Below are positions 6,907 to 15,497 of a stretch of DNA of 64,000 nucleotides, in pieces. The first letter of the stretch is position 1; the number at the start of each line of letters is the position of its first letter. Made by a program: the position numbers and the translations under genes. This DNA comes from Chitinophagaceae bacterium (GTDB taxonomy: Bacteria; Bacteroidota; Bacteroidia; Chitinophagales; Chitinophagaceae). Location: the NCBI GenBank assembly GCA_947454155.1, contig CANGIT010000002.1, forward strand, positions 62,001 to 126,000, given 5' to 3'. Below the pieces are notes generated by a model, which was not told where the DNA came from, searched no databases, and saw nothing but the letters and a program-made list of their open reading frames with translations.

Positions 6907-7845
6907 TTACTTCAACCTCACTTCTCCATACATGCCAATTTTCAGGAATCCGTCGTTTTTCACTCTTACCTTCATCGCGTAAACCAAATTGGCTCTTTCG
7001 TCTTTGGTTTGGATGGTTTTAGGGGTGAATTCTGCTTTGGAGGCGATCCAACTGATCGTGCCTGCATATTCTTTGAAATCGTTCTTGCCGTTGTCTATGA
7101 GCACTTTTACTGTTTGTCCGTTTTTGATTTGTCCGAGTTGGTCGCCTGAGATGTAGGCGCGAAGCGTCATCGTATCGAGATTGGCGATTTTGAATAGGGC
7201 CTTGCCCGTGGCGGTCATTTCACCTTCATAAGCGTATTTGGTCAAAACGGTGCCGGTAATCGGACAAAAAATATCTCCTTTGCTGATCTGGTATTCGATT
7301 TGTGCCACAGATTTTTCCAAAGGATTTTTTTCGCTGAGAATGCTTCTGTTTTGAGTATTGATGTTGGAAAGACTCAACTGAATCTGTTGCTGTGTGACGT
7401 TGATTTGTTTTTGCAATTGATCGACAGATGCGGTGATGTCGTCGAGTTGTTTTTTCGTAGCAGCATCCGCCTTCAGCAGATTTTCAATTCTTGTTTTTTC
7501 TTTTAGCATTTGTGCCAGTTGTGATTGCTGCACGTCTATCTGTTTTTTGTAGAATGCCACTTGCTCTTGTGGATTGTTGGTTTTTTCACTGAGCGCATTG
7601 ATGCTGGCTTCCACTTGCTGCGCTTTCAGTTTGTCGCCTGTCACATCAATATGTCCCACAGTTGCGTTTTTAGCGATGTTGTCTCCTTCATTTACGCTGA
7701 AACTTAGTAATTGTCCACTTTGTTGTGCGGATACGATGATTTCTTCCGCTTCGAACATGCCTGAAGCATCAGACTCAAATTTACTTTTGCAGGAAGTCAT
7801 AATGAACGCAGAAACTACAGCTATGAAGATGATTTTTTTTGTCAT
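6907..7845 (-). CDS. Periplasmic membrane fusion lipoprotein (HlyD/YbhG-like)
   Basis: A 312-residue adaptor linking inner-membrane exporter and TolC. The N terminus is a lipoprotein signal ending in IMTSC. It is followed by a split biotinyl/lipoyl-like domain (about residues 30-70 and 195-215), a long alpha-hairpin coiled coil (about 75-185) rich in Gln/Lys, and a beta-barrel domain with TMTLRAYISGDQLGQI. It lies in the operon between tolC-like and ATPase genes, as YbhG does with YbhFSR. Call is firm, substrate unknown. Confidence 0.9.
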   Translation of the reverse strand: MTKKIIFIAVVSAFIMTSCKSKFESDASGMFEAEEIIVSAQQSGQLLSFSVNEGDNIAKNATVGHIDVTGDKLKAQQVEASINALSEKTNNPQEQVAFYKKQIDVQQSQLAQMLKEKTRIENLLKADAATKKQLDDITASVDQLQKQINVTQQQIQLSLSNINTQNRSILSEKNPLEKSVAQIEYQISKGDIFCPITGTVLTKYAYEGEMTATGKALFKIANLDTMTLRAYISGDQLGQIKNGQTVKVLIDNGKNDFKEYAGTISWIASKAEFTPKTIQTKDERANLVYAMKVRVKNDGFLKIGMYGEVRLK

Positions 7846-7907
7846 GGTATGATGGTTATAAGTTGGTTTAAATATTATTTCAGCATATTATTCTGTAGGC
7901 GCAGCGC

Positions 7908-9188
7908 TTACTGATTGTCATTGCCGGTAGTGAACTGTAAATTGTATTGTGCGATCAGCAATTGTATCTGATGCATGGCTTTGTTTTGTCGCGCCTGATC
8001 TTCAGCATTTACTTCTTTGATATAATCGTTGGCAGTAATCACGCCATTTTCCAATTGTACCTGTGAAGTTGTTTTGATGGAATTCCGAAGACCTACCAAT
8101 TGGTCATCAGTTTGAATCAGTTGATTCAATTTAATCAGTTCATTGTTTTGTTGTTGCACCATCAGATGGGTGTTGAAAATGAACAGCTCTTTTTGCAGGT
8201 CATTGTTTTTTCTTTCAATTCCAATCAACAACTTGTCATTTTTCTGTGTGTAGAGGTTGTTGAACGACCAGTTGAGCCTGAGCCCGCCGATGAAAAACGG
8301 ACGAAGATCGCGCGCGATGAAATTGAGAGGAGAGGGTTGTCCAGCTCCGCCTTGCATGAAAACACTGAATTTAGGGATGTTCTTATTGTGGATGAGCTTT
8401 TCCTGTACGTTCAATATTTTTTCTCTGGATGCGAAAGCCTTCAATTCAGGACGGTTGATATTAGTGGAAAGGATAGGTACTTCAGGGGACATGAAAATGT
8501 CTTTACTGTTGAGCTTTTGGTTGGTGAAATAACTGAGCATATCGCTATAAGCGCTGCGTTGTGCGTTGATTTCAATATCGCGTTGTTCATTTCGGATCAG
8601 CTCGGCTTTCAATTTGTCCAGACTGCTTTTGTAATCAACACCATTGTTGATGGCGGCGGTTACTTTACTGATACCCGATTCGATGTCTTTGCGGTTGAGT
8701 GCATTAAGTTTTCTCTGCTCATCAGCAAGCAGAATACTGAAGAAAAGCTGATTGATGCGTTCTTTTATTTTATACAAATCGACTGAAAGATTCTCTTCCT
8801 GAACGGTGGTTTGAGCCTTTTGTAATTCTTTTAGTGTTTTTACAGTATATAATTCTGTCAAAGGCTGATTGATTTCGGCGTAGACTTTATACTGGTCTTT
8901 TGATGGCGGATTATAGTTGATGCCAGGTATTTTAAACGAAGTTACTTCCGACTGCAACGTAGCCTGTCCATTCAGTGATATTTGAGGCAGAATACCCTTT
9001 TCCAGATTCGAAAGGTTGTATTGAGCAGTTTTGCCAATCAAGTCCTTTTGCTTAATAAGCGGATAGTTTTGATTAGCCCATTCGTAGCAGTCTTTTAGCG
9101 TTATCTTTTGCTGCGCCTGGAGAGAGTAACAACAAAAAATCAAGCAAGCCATGGGAAAGGCTTTTAAGATGACTTTAATTTTCATCAT
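7908..9188 (-). CDS. TolC-family outer membrane efflux protein
   Basis: A 426-residue outer-membrane factor with signal peptide (cleavage after LQAQ) and two long coiled-coil repeats characteristic of OEP proteins. LKDCYEWANQNYPLIKQ at the mature N terminus matches the family's first helix. The C-terminal part has TANDYIKEVNAEDQARQNK, the typical L/DY-x-x-x-N-A box. The first ATG (9188) overlaps the TetR stop as ATGA, so the regulator and channel are translationally coupled. It completes a tripartite export system with the downstream genes. Confidence 0.9.
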   Translation of the reverse strand: MMKIKVILKAFPMACLIFCCYSLQAQQKITLKDCYEWANQNYPLIKQKDLIGKTAQYNLSNLEKGILPQISLNGQATLQSEVTSFKIPGINYNPPSKDQYKVYAEINQPLTELYTVKTLKELQKAQTTVQEENLSVDLYKIKERINQLFFSILLADEQRKLNALNRKDIESGISKVTAAINNGVDYKSSLDKLKAELIRNEQRDIEINAQRSAYSDMLSYFTNQKLNSKDIFMSPEVPILSTNINRPELKAFASREKILNVQEKLIHNKNIPKFSVFMQGGAGQPSPLNFIARDLRPFFIGGLRLNWSFNNLYTQKNDKLLIGIERKNNDLQKELFIFNTHLMVQQQNNELIKLNQLIQTDDQLVGLRNSIKTTSQVQLENGVITANDYIKEVNAEDQARQNKAMHQIQLLIAQYNLQFTTGNDNQ

Positions 9189-9844
9189 TTTTTTATGTTT
9201 TTAGAATTGATTGTGGTTTCCATCATGGACATGATCCAAATCGGGATCAGTTTTTTTCGTTCTTGCATCAGGATAATGAAATCATTCTCATTCAGTCCTG
9301 CTCTGGATTTCAACATGGTGCTGGAGGTGAATGGAAAGAATATCAATGACATCAGGTTGGTGATCACATGCGCTGGATGAATAGCGTTGATGCCTTTTTT
9401 CTGCAAGTGCTTTTTAATCTGCTCCAGAAATACTTTTTGTGCATTGCCTATGGAAATGTAAAACTTGTTATCTGGCACAGGGGTATGCTGATGCGTATGA
9501 ATGATGGAGATGATAAAGGCAGGGAGATCTCTGTTGGCTAAAAAGGCATCTATATAATATTCCACTATTTTTTCAATCTTTTCTTCCATTTCCATTGCTG
9601 TATCTCCAAAAAGCCGAACGATGCCGGTTCGAAAGGCAATCATGTTTTCTTCCATGATCAATTCGTACAACTTTTGCTTGCTTCTGAAATAATAATTCAG
9701 CAAGGCAAGGTTGATGCCGGCCTTCTCCGCAATGTCTCTGGTTTTAGTGGCGGCAAAACCTTTTTGGGTAAACAATTCCCTGGCGCTGCATTTGATCTTT
9801 TCTTCCGCTGAAATTTTTATGCTATGTTTTTCCGCTGTTTTCAT
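9185..9844 (-). CDS. TetR-family repressor of the exporter operon
   Basis: A 219-residue TetR/AcrR regulator. The N-terminal helix-turn-helix reads IKCSARELFTQKGFAATKTRDIAEKAGINLALLNYYFRSK, with the last helix giving the usual LxYYF box. The C-terminal ligand domain shows the CecR/YbiH-like length. ATG 9844 was preferred over the ORF limit 9886 because a consensus promoter lies at 9855-9887, between the two. As first gene of the exporter operon it most likely autoregulates, as CecR does for ybhGFSR in E. coli. Confidence 0.9.
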   Translation of the reverse strand: MKTAEKHSIKISAEEKIKCSARELFTQKGFAATKTRDIAEKAGINLALLNYYFRSKQKLYELIMEENMIAFRTGIVRLFGDTAMEMEEKIEKIVEYYIDAFLANRDLPAFIISIIHTHQHTPVPDNKFYISIGNAQKVFLEQIKKHLQKKGINAIHPAHVITNLMSLIFFPFTSSTMLKSRAGLNENDFIILMQERKKLIPIWIMSMMETTINSKNIKK

Positions 9845-9854
9845 TTTAGCAACA

Positions 9855-9887
9855 CAAAGATAGGTGGCTATAAATGGTTTAAACAAA
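9855..9887 (-). promoter_or_regulatory. Promoter of the tetR-exporter operon
   Basis: On the minus strand TTTG (9884-9887) and TATCTTTG (9855-9862) are 21 nt apart, which fits TTTG / TAnnTTTG spacing. The predicted start is only a few bases from the ATG at 9844, giving a very short leader. Confidence 0.6.
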
Positions 9888-9891
9888 AAAA

Positions 9892-9907
9892 TTAATCAAA
9901 TGATTAA
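9892..9907. promoter_or_regulatory. Candidate TetR operator TTAATCA-AA-TGATTAA
   Basis: This perfect inverted repeat has 7-bp arms and a 2-bp centre and lies 4 bp upstream of the -33 element of the tetR promoter. Size and symmetry suit a TetR dimer. The assignment is by position only. Confidence 0.45.
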
Positions 9908-10046
9908 ATAATTCTTTCTTGTTAAACATTCTGCGCTCATTGTGCTTTTATCTTTCAACTGAAATTTATCTCGGATATATTTATCATGAACTGCAATAAA
10001 TTATTTCTTTGATTTTCATTTATCTCATTATTTTTAAAATAAAAAC

Positions 10047-10589
10047 ATGGACCAAACAACTTTAGGTATAGGTACAAGATTGCAGCATACCCAACATGGC
10101 CCCGGCGTAATTGTAGGCGTGAGGTATGCATCTTATATGATATCGTTCATCAATGTAGGGCTGAAAGAAATTAATAAAACAGATACGGCATTGGATGAAA
10201 TCATACCAGAAAATGTGACACCTGAATTAGAAACGGTTTCGGAAGTGGAAGCGTCTTTACTGAGGATTCTGAGGATGTGGTCGGATGTGAATGAAGTGGT
10301 GCCTTTGGGTGATCGCTGGAAAGGAGGAGTGATGCTTCTTCAGCCTGCGGATAAAACACAGAAACCTAAGGAAGTTCCAGTGGATGTTTTCTTTCACAAA
10401 ATCGTCATGCTGCGCGATCGCTTGCGTGTGATGGAACAACAGATCAATGCGCATAAATTATTGTCGGATGAAGATAAGGTGAATCTGCAGCAATACATTA
10501 CCCGTATCTATGGCACACTAACAACTTTCAATGTGTTGTTCAAAAACAAAGAGCAATGGTTTGTGGGTGAGAAGGGTAGCGGTGACTAA
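10047..10589 (+). CDS. Conserved hypothetical with N-terminal UvrD-tudor/CarD-like motif
   Basis: A 180-residue cytoplasmic protein without signal or TM helix. Residues 7-35 (GTRLQHTQHGPGVIVGV) resemble the H-x-x-x-G-x-G-x-V-x-x-V start of the small beta-barrel found at the end of UvrD/PcrA helicases and in CarD, which bind RNA polymerase. The rest is acidic and then helical (about 110-170). It is transcribed divergently from the exporter regulator and convergently to the META lipoprotein. I do not recognise a named family; an RNA-polymerase contact is only a suggestion. Confidence 0.6.
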   Translation: MDQTTLGIGTRLQHTQHGPGVIVGVRYASYMISFINVGLKEINKTDTALDEIIPENVTPELETVSEVEASLLRILRMWSDVNEVVPLGDRWKGGVMLLQPADKTQKPKEVPVDVFFHKIVMLRDRLRVMEQQINAHKLLSDEDKVNLQQYITRIYGTLTTFNVLFKNKEQWFVGEKGSGD

Positions 10590-10591
10590 AT

Positions 10592-11365
10592 TTAATATTC
10601 GGGTTTGAATACCAGGCGGCTGTCATCAATTAAATACAATACAAGATTGTTGTTACGAAAACGGTATTCAATCAGTTGGTCGCTTAGCAATGCCAGTTTC
10701 ATTTTATCTGACCTCACGTTTATACAAGCTTTCAATGTAGAGGTGATGTTGGAGAATTTGATTCTGTCGCCATAAATACTGATGGCAGAAGATATACCAT
10801 TGCATCCGTCGAAGCCGATCATCTTCAATTTACTCAAATCAAGCTGAAGAAAGGGATGTTCAAATGGAAATTCATTGTCGTCTAGTTCTTCATTATCGAT
10901 TTGTATCAATGTCCATTTGTTGTGCAGTTGATGGTTATACAAAAATTCGCCGCATCCCTTAAAAAGGATATCCCCCACTAAAACCGTAGTTATTTTTTGT
11001 TTGCTGTTTTCGCAATTGGCGTCAGCTATGGTGATGTCCAGGGTCTTATGAACACCCACAGCTTTGAACTGTTCTGCTTTAGGATTTTGAATTGTAAAGT
11101 TGTTTGCTGGTGCGCATCTTACTGTGTCGTTAGCTGTTTTAAAAATGTAGTAGTTGTCAAAATCCATTTCCAATTTCCAGGGAAGTGGAATATCGCCCTG
11201 AGCGATAAAGTCTATGCCGTTATTTCGCTTTACAATAAGTGAGCTGTCGGTGTAGGCCAGTTTATTCCGCTTTTTCTCATATTTATTTATCTGCATCGTA
11301 TGCCTGTTGCAAGATATTAATATCAAGGTGCAGAAAATAAAAAGGAAGGTAAGGTTGCTTTTCAT
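10592..11365 (-). CDS. META/HslJ-domain lipoprotein
   Basis: A 257-residue lipoprotein whose lipobox LISC ends at residue 19. The last ~110 residues form a META domain: KWTLIQIDNEEL, then PFLQLDLSKLKMIGFDGCNGIS, then FSNITSTLKACI and a C-terminal LVLYLIDDSRLVFK strand. The G-F-D-G-C-N-G motif equals the family's xGxxGCNxxxG. The first half is a separate, unrecognised domain. META proteins are periplasmic or outer-membrane proteins linked to stress tolerance; precise role unknown. Confidence 0.82.
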   Translation of the reverse strand: MKSNLTFLFIFCTLILISCNRHTMQINKYEKKRNKLAYTDSSLIVKRNNGIDFIAQGDIPLPWKLEMDFDNYYIFKTANDTVRCAPANNFTIQNPKAEQFKAVGVHKTLDITIADANCENSKQKITTVLVGDILFKGCGEFLYNHQLHNKWTLIQIDNEELDDNEFPFEHPFLQLDLSKLKMIGFDGCNGISSAISIYGDRIKFSNITSTLKACINVRSDKMKLALLSDQLIEYRFRNNNLVLYLIDDSRLVFKPEY

Positions 11366-11380
11366 GGTTACTGTTGTTTT

Positions 11381-11785
11381 TCAAATCAAGTCGAGCAAAG
11401 TTTTATTTTCAAGTACCTTCAAAGTGGCATCTCTGGTTTCAATGAATACTTTTTTAATTTTACAGCTCTTCTCATGGCAATCTTCACATTTCGCATAGAA
11501 ATTCAAACTCACGCAAGGCAGTAGTGCGATAGGGCCATCAATAGCCCTGATGATACTGGCTATGCTGACGGTTCCGGGGTCTTTGTGTAAATAGTAGCCG
11601 CCACCTTTACCTTTTTTACTGTCGAGGAAATCATTTTTTTTGAGTTCCAGTAAGATGGCTTCCAGAAATTTCAAGGGTATTTTTTTCTTTTCGGCAATTT
11701 CAACAATGGAAACAGGGCCCTTGCCCATTTTTTTAGTGAGATAGCTGATGGCTTTTAACGCGTATTGATTCTTTTTGGAGAGCAT
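11381..11785 (-). CDS. Rrf2-family transcriptional regulator with four Cys
   Basis: A 134-residue winged-helix Rrf2 protein. It opens with the family signature MLSKKNQYALKAISYL and carries a recognition segment IPLKFLEAILLELKKNDFLDSKKGKGGGYYL. Cysteines at 91, 100, 103 and 108 form the PC-x8-C-x2-C-x4-C cluster that in IscR/NsrR relatives binds an Fe-S cluster or senses thiols. The gene is divergent from the peroxiredoxin at 11862. A 27-bp inverted repeat between them covers the start of this gene and the -33 box of the peroxiredoxin promoter, suggesting autoregulation and control of the peroxide defence gene. Confidence 0.9.
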   Translation of the reverse strand: MLSKKNQYALKAISYLTKKMGKGPVSIVEIAEKKKIPLKFLEAILLELKKNDFLDSKKGKGGGYYLHKDPGTVSIASIIRAIDGPIALLPCVSLNFYAKCEDCHEKSCKIKKVFIETRDATLKVLENKTLLDLI

Positions 11786-11811
11786 TTAGTCTATTGATTT
11801 GGTGGACTAAA
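11785..11811. promoter_or_regulatory. Candidate Rrf2 operator TTTAGTC-N13-GACTAAA
   Basis: Perfect 7-bp arms (11785-11791 and 11805-11811) are separated by 13 bp. The site overlaps the first base of the rrf2 start codon and contains the -33 TTTG (11798-11801) of the peroxiredoxin promoter. Position and symmetry fit an Rrf2 dimer site; no direct evidence. Confidence 0.5.
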
Positions 11812-11829
11812 GATCGAACACTATTTTTG
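11798..11829 (+). promoter_or_regulatory. Promoter of the peroxiredoxin gene
   Basis: TTTG (11798-11801) and TATTTTTG (11822-11829) are spaced by 20 nt, a good Bacteroidota consensus. The start codon follows 32 nt after the -7 element. Confidence 0.68.
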
Positions 11830-11861
11830 CCCATCTTTCAACTTTAAAAGTAATACATAAT

Positions 11862-12497
11862 ATGGCAACTTTACGATTGGGCGATGTAGCGCCGGATTTT
11901 TCTGCCCTCACAACCGTAGGTGAAATTAATTTTCATGAATGGATAGGAGAAGGATGGGCGATTCTTTTTTCACATCCTGCAGATTATACACCGGTATGCA
12001 CCACCGAACTGGGCGCGGCTGCTAAATTGAAAGCTGAATTTGAAAAAAGAGGGGTGAAGATGATGGCCATCAGCGTTGATCCGATTGAAGACCATCTGCA
12101 ATGGATCAACGATATCAATGAAACGCAAAATACAGTGGTTTCATTTCCCCTCATCGCCGATTCCGAAAGGAAGGTAAGTGAAATGTACGATATGATTCAT
12201 CCCAATGCCAGCCTGACCCATACGGTACGTTCCGTTTTTATCATTGGTCCTGATAAAAAAGTAAAACTGATCATTACTTATCCTGCCTCTACCGGCAGAA
12301 ATTTCAACGAGCTGTTACGCGTGATCGATAGCCTGCAATTGACCGCCAAATACAGTGTGGCTACTCCGGCCAACTGGAGTTACGGTGAAGATTGTATCAT
12401 TGTTCCTGCATTGAGTAATGAAGAGGCGGATCGTAAGTTTCCTAAAGGTTATACCATCATCAAGCCTTATTTGAGAGTGACGCCGCAGCCGGAGTGA
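11862..12497 (+). CDS. Peroxiredoxin, Prx6/1-Cys type
   Basis: A thiol peroxidase reducing H2O2 and organic peroxides in the cytoplasm. At 211 aa it has the longer C-terminal domain of the Prx6 class. The peroxidatic Cys is C46 in DYTPVCTTEL. The class-typical stretch HTVRSVFIIGPDKKVKL, R-F-N-E-L-L-R-V-I-D-S-L-Q, and P-A-N-W-x-x-GED are all present. A second Cys (about 178, EDCIIVP) is not at an ordinary resolving position. Expression probably depends on the divergent Rrf2 regulator. Followed by the octamer repeats that separate it from the convergent E2 gene. Confidence 0.93.
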   Translation: MATLRLGDVAPDFSALTTVGEINFHEWIGEGWAILFSHPADYTPVCTTELGAAAKLKAEFEKRGVKMMAISVDPIEDHLQWINDINETQNTVVSFPLIADSERKVSEMYDMIHPNASLTHTVRSVFIIGPDKKVKLIITYPASTGRNFNELLRVIDSLQLTAKYSVATPANWSYGEDCIIVPALSNEEADRKFPKGYTIIKPYLRVTPQPE

Positions 12498-12499
12498 AA

Positions 12500-12603
12500 A
12501 TGATTTGATGATTTGATAATTTGATAATACGAAGATTTGATCATCTGAAAATGAGATAGATAGCACATCGCCAAATAATCAAACTTCCAAATTTTCAAAT
12601 CAT
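12500..12603. repeat. Facing octamer arrays between convergent genes
   Basis: On the plus strand ATGATTTG, ATGATTTG, ATAATTTG, ATAATACG, AAGATTTG and ATCATCTG run in 8-nt phase (12500-12547). From 12572 to 12603, CAAATAAT, CAAACTTC, CAAATTTT and CAAATCAT are the same family in the opposite orientation. The arms can pair (TTTGATGATTTGA with TCAAATCATCAAA), so the pair may act as a two-way terminator. The units match the octamer array at 15933. Confidence 0.72.
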
Positions 12604-13928
12604 CAAAAACTTCTCTCCGAATCAAAATTCTCTAACTCCTTGCTTACATAATTAAGGAAAGTGGAGCCCAGCGCGCCGTCGATGATGCGATGGTCGTAGC
12701 TCATGGAAATGTACATCATATGGCGGATGCCGATGGTGTCGCCTTGAGGCGTTTCAATGACCATGGGTCTTTTCTTGATGGCGCCAACAGCCATGATGGC
12801 CACTTGGGGTTGGTTGATGATGGGCGTACCCATGATGCTGCCGAATGTACCTACATTGGTGAGGGTGAAAGTACCGCCAACGGTATCATCGGGTTTCAGT
12901 TTATTGTTACGGGCGGCATTGGCCAATCCGTTCACTTGTTTGGTCAGTCCCACCAGGTTGAGCTGATCGGCGTTTTTGATAACGGGAACAATCAGGTTGC
13001 CGGAAGGTAAAGCGGTGGCCATGCCAATGTTGAGGTCTTTTTTGATGATGATGCGATCGCCATCGATGGAGCTGCTCAGCATAGGATATTTCTTCAGTCC
13101 TTTGGCAATGGCTTCAATGAACAAGGGCGTGAATGTAATTTTTTCGCCTTCTCTTTTTTCAAATTCCTTTTTCACTTTCTCTCTCCACAGCACCAGATTG
13201 GTGACATCACATTCCACAAAGCTGGTCACATGCGGACTGTGATGCTTGCTGTCCACCATGTGTTTGGCAATCAGCTTGCGCATGCGGTCCATTTCAATAA
13301 TTTCAACATTGCCACTATAAGTTACAGGCGCAGCTTCAGCCTGTTTGCTTTGCGCCGGAGCCTGAACAGGTGCAGGGGCGGCCTGCGGAGCTTGCGCGGG
13401 TGAGGTATTTGCAGGTATTTTTCCTCTTTGGGCCACATAAGCGAGGATATCTTTTTTAGAAACTCTGCCATCCTGACCACTGCCCGAAATGTTTTCCAGT
13501 TCGGCCATTCCTATGCCTTCACTTTGTGCGATATTCAAAACCAATGGAGAATAGAATCTGGGACCGTTGCCTGCATGAGACGCAGTGACTTTTGCAGGGG
13601 AGGGCTGAAAAGGTACCTCATCTGCAATTTTTTGTGTTTCAACCGAAGGAGCGGGAGCTGGAGCTGGAGCAGAAGGGGCTGCGGCATTTCCCACTTTTAT
13701 TTTGGCGATGACAGCGCCAATGGGAACAACATCATTTACATTAAACAAGATAGATTCGATGACGCCTTCTGCAGTAGAAGGTACCTCTGAGTCAACTTTA
13801 TCAGTAGCAATATCCAGCACGGTTTCATCCATGGCTACTTTATCGCCGGGTTGTTTGTGCCATTTTAAAATGGTGGCTTCCATGATACTTTCACCCAGCT
13901 TTGGCATGATCAAATCGACTAAACTCAT
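12603..13928 (-). CDS. 2-oxoacid dehydrogenase E2 (dihydrolipoyl acyltransferase)
   Basis: Transfers the acyl group from lipoate to CoA in a pyruvate, branched-chain or 2-oxoglutarate dehydrogenase complex. Residues 1-80 form one lipoyl domain with the modified Lys in IATDKVDSE (K44). An Ala/Pro linker follows, then a peripheral subunit-binding domain (about 125-165, YSPLVLNIAQ...GRVSKKDIL), a second Pro/Ala linker (170-200), and the acyltransferase core ending with SYDHRIIDGALG, where His and Asp are catalytic. Which E2 type it is cannot be settled without its E1; the matching E3 may be the lpdA gene at 36783. Confidence 0.92.
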   Translation of the reverse strand: MSLVDLIMPKLGESIMEATILKWHKQPGDKVAMDETVLDIATDKVDSEVPSTAEGVIESILFNVNDVVPIGAVIAKIKVGNAAAPSAPAPAPAPSVETQKIADEVPFQPSPAKVTASHAGNGPRFYSPLVLNIAQSEGIGMAELENISGSGQDGRVSKKDILAYVAQRGKIPANTSPAQAPQAAPAPVQAPAQSKQAEAAPVTYSGNVEIIEMDRMRKLIAKHMVDSKHHSPHVTSFVECDVTNLVLWREKVKKEFEKREGEKITFTPLFIEAIAKGLKKYPMLSSSIDGDRIIIKKDLNIGMATALPSGNLIVPVIKNADQLNLVGLTKQVNGLANAARNNKLKPDDTVGGTFTLTNVGTFGSIMGTPIINQPQVAIMAVGAIKKRPMVIETPQGDTIGIRHMMYISMSYDHRIIDGALGSTFLNYVSKELENFDSERSF

Positions 13929-14111
13929 ATGATATCTGAATAACGGTTAATGAATTAGCGCAAAAGTAAGTAAAAAGGATTTCAGGGAGGGCAGGCCGGG
14001 GTTATTTTATTCAATGAAACCTGCGCTCCCGAAAATGTCTTTCGGCAGGTGGAGTAAATCACTAACTGAAAAATCAACAGATGTCGAAAAATCTTTGATG
14101 TTTTCTATAAA

Positions 14112-15362
14112 TCAGGATTGTTGCTTGATGAATTCTCGCAGCATGTTCAAGGCATTAAGGGCCGTGAGCTGAATGTTCTTGGCTCGGTCGAACCTAAAAT
14201 GAAAACAGCGGCTGATCAACTTATCCGCATTGCCTACGGCAATCCAAACCGAACCTACCGGCTTTTCGGGGCTGCCTCCGTCGGGCCCCATGATACCGGA
14301 AACGGCAATGGCATAATTCGCATTTACAGCATGGAGAAGGCCTTCTGCCATGGCGGTGACAACAGCTTCACTTACCGCACCTTCGTTACGTAATGTTTGG
14401 TTGCTGACTTTCAACAGGTCCGTTTTCAATTCATTGGAATAAGCAATGATACTGCCTTTGTAAAAGGCGGAAGATCCAGGTATGGAAGTGAGCAGATGAG
14501 AGATGTAGCCTCCGGTGCAACTTTCTGCGGTAGCCACCGTACTGTTTTGCGACACCAAAAGCCGAGCGAGGATTTTTTCCATGGGCTCATCCTCGTGATG
14601 AATAAGGTGCTCTTTGGTAAGTTCTTGCAGTTCTGCGGAGAGCCGATCGACTTCCTGGTCGGTATTTTCTTTGTTTTCGCCAGTGGTGGTGAGTCGCAAC
14701 CGAACGATGCCATAGTTGGGCAGGTAGGCGAGCTTGATATGAGCGGGTAATGCTTCTTCAAAATCCTGTATTTTATCGGCCAGCATCGATTCGCCGATAC
14801 CAAAGGTGATGACCGTGCGATGGGTGATGTAGGGCAGGCTAAATCTTTTCTGAAGCTGGGGAATGACTTCCTCTTCCATCAGTCCTTTCATTTCGTGAGG
14901 TACTCCGGGCATGCTCACGAAAATTTTTCCATCCTTTTCAAACCACATGCCGGGGGCTGTACCTCTGGGATTTATAAGCACGGTACATGTGTCGGGCACT
15001 TCGGCTTGCTTGATATTGCGAGGTGTAAGCGGACGCTTGAAAACATTTTCAAACAGATGGGTGACATTCGCCAATGCGCCTTCATGTGTAATCATTTTGC
15101 CGTTGAAATAGTCGCAAAGCAAAGGCTTGGTGATATCGTCTGCCGTGGGACCAAGTCCACCGGTTAGTAAAATGATATCGGCTTTGGCCGACTCTTCATC
15201 CAGCGATTGCCATATTTCTTGATAACGGTCGCCCACAGCCACTCTGCGCAGCACAGGAATACCTGCTTTGTTCAGTTGCTGGGCCATCCAGGCGCTGTTG
15301 GTATCTATCACTTGTCCGATGAGTAGTTCATCACCGATGGTGATGATGGTAGCTTTGATCAT
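14112..15362 (-). CDS. cinA: CinA-like protein: MoCF-type domain plus nicotinamide-nucleotide amidase
   Basis: A 416-residue two-domain protein. The N-terminal MoaB/MogA-like domain begins MIKATIITIGDELLIGQVIDTN and has the TGGLGPTADD motif near residue 67. The C-terminal CinA domain has STVATAESCTGGYISHLLT and AIAVSGIMGPDGGSPEKPVG, which carry the deamidase residues. It hydrolyses nicotinamide mononucleotide in pyridine nucleotide salvage, and related enzymes act on ADP-ribose. The 180-nt gap to the E2 gene contains nothing recognisable. Confidence 0.95.
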   Translation of the reverse strand: MIKATIITIGDELLIGQVIDTNSAWMAQQLNKAGIPVLRRVAVGDRYQEIWQSLDEESAKADIILLTGGLGPTADDITKPLLCDYFNGKMITHEGALANVTHLFENVFKRPLTPRNIKQAEVPDTCTVLINPRGTAPGMWFEKDGKIFVSMPGVPHEMKGLMEEEVIPQLQKRFSLPYITHRTVITFGIGESMLADKIQDFEEALPAHIKLAYLPNYGIVRLRLTTTGENKENTDQEVDRLSAELQELTKEHLIHHEDEPMEKILARLLVSQNSTVATAESCTGGYISHLLTSIPGSSAFYKGSIIAYSNELKTDLLKVSNQTLRNEGAVSEAVVTAMAEGLLHAVNANYAIAVSGIMGPDGGSPEKPVGSVWIAVGNADKLISRCFHFRFDRAKNIQLTALNALNMLREFIKQQS

Positions 15363-15497
15363 GTATCAAATTTAGGATGATAAAGGGAAGTTCATCTTCT
15401 AACAATAATTAAAGCAAATGGTTGACCGGCAGGTATATGTTTACAATAATTTGAATTGATTTTCAGTTCGTCGTATCATTGCATCAAAATTTAAAAG

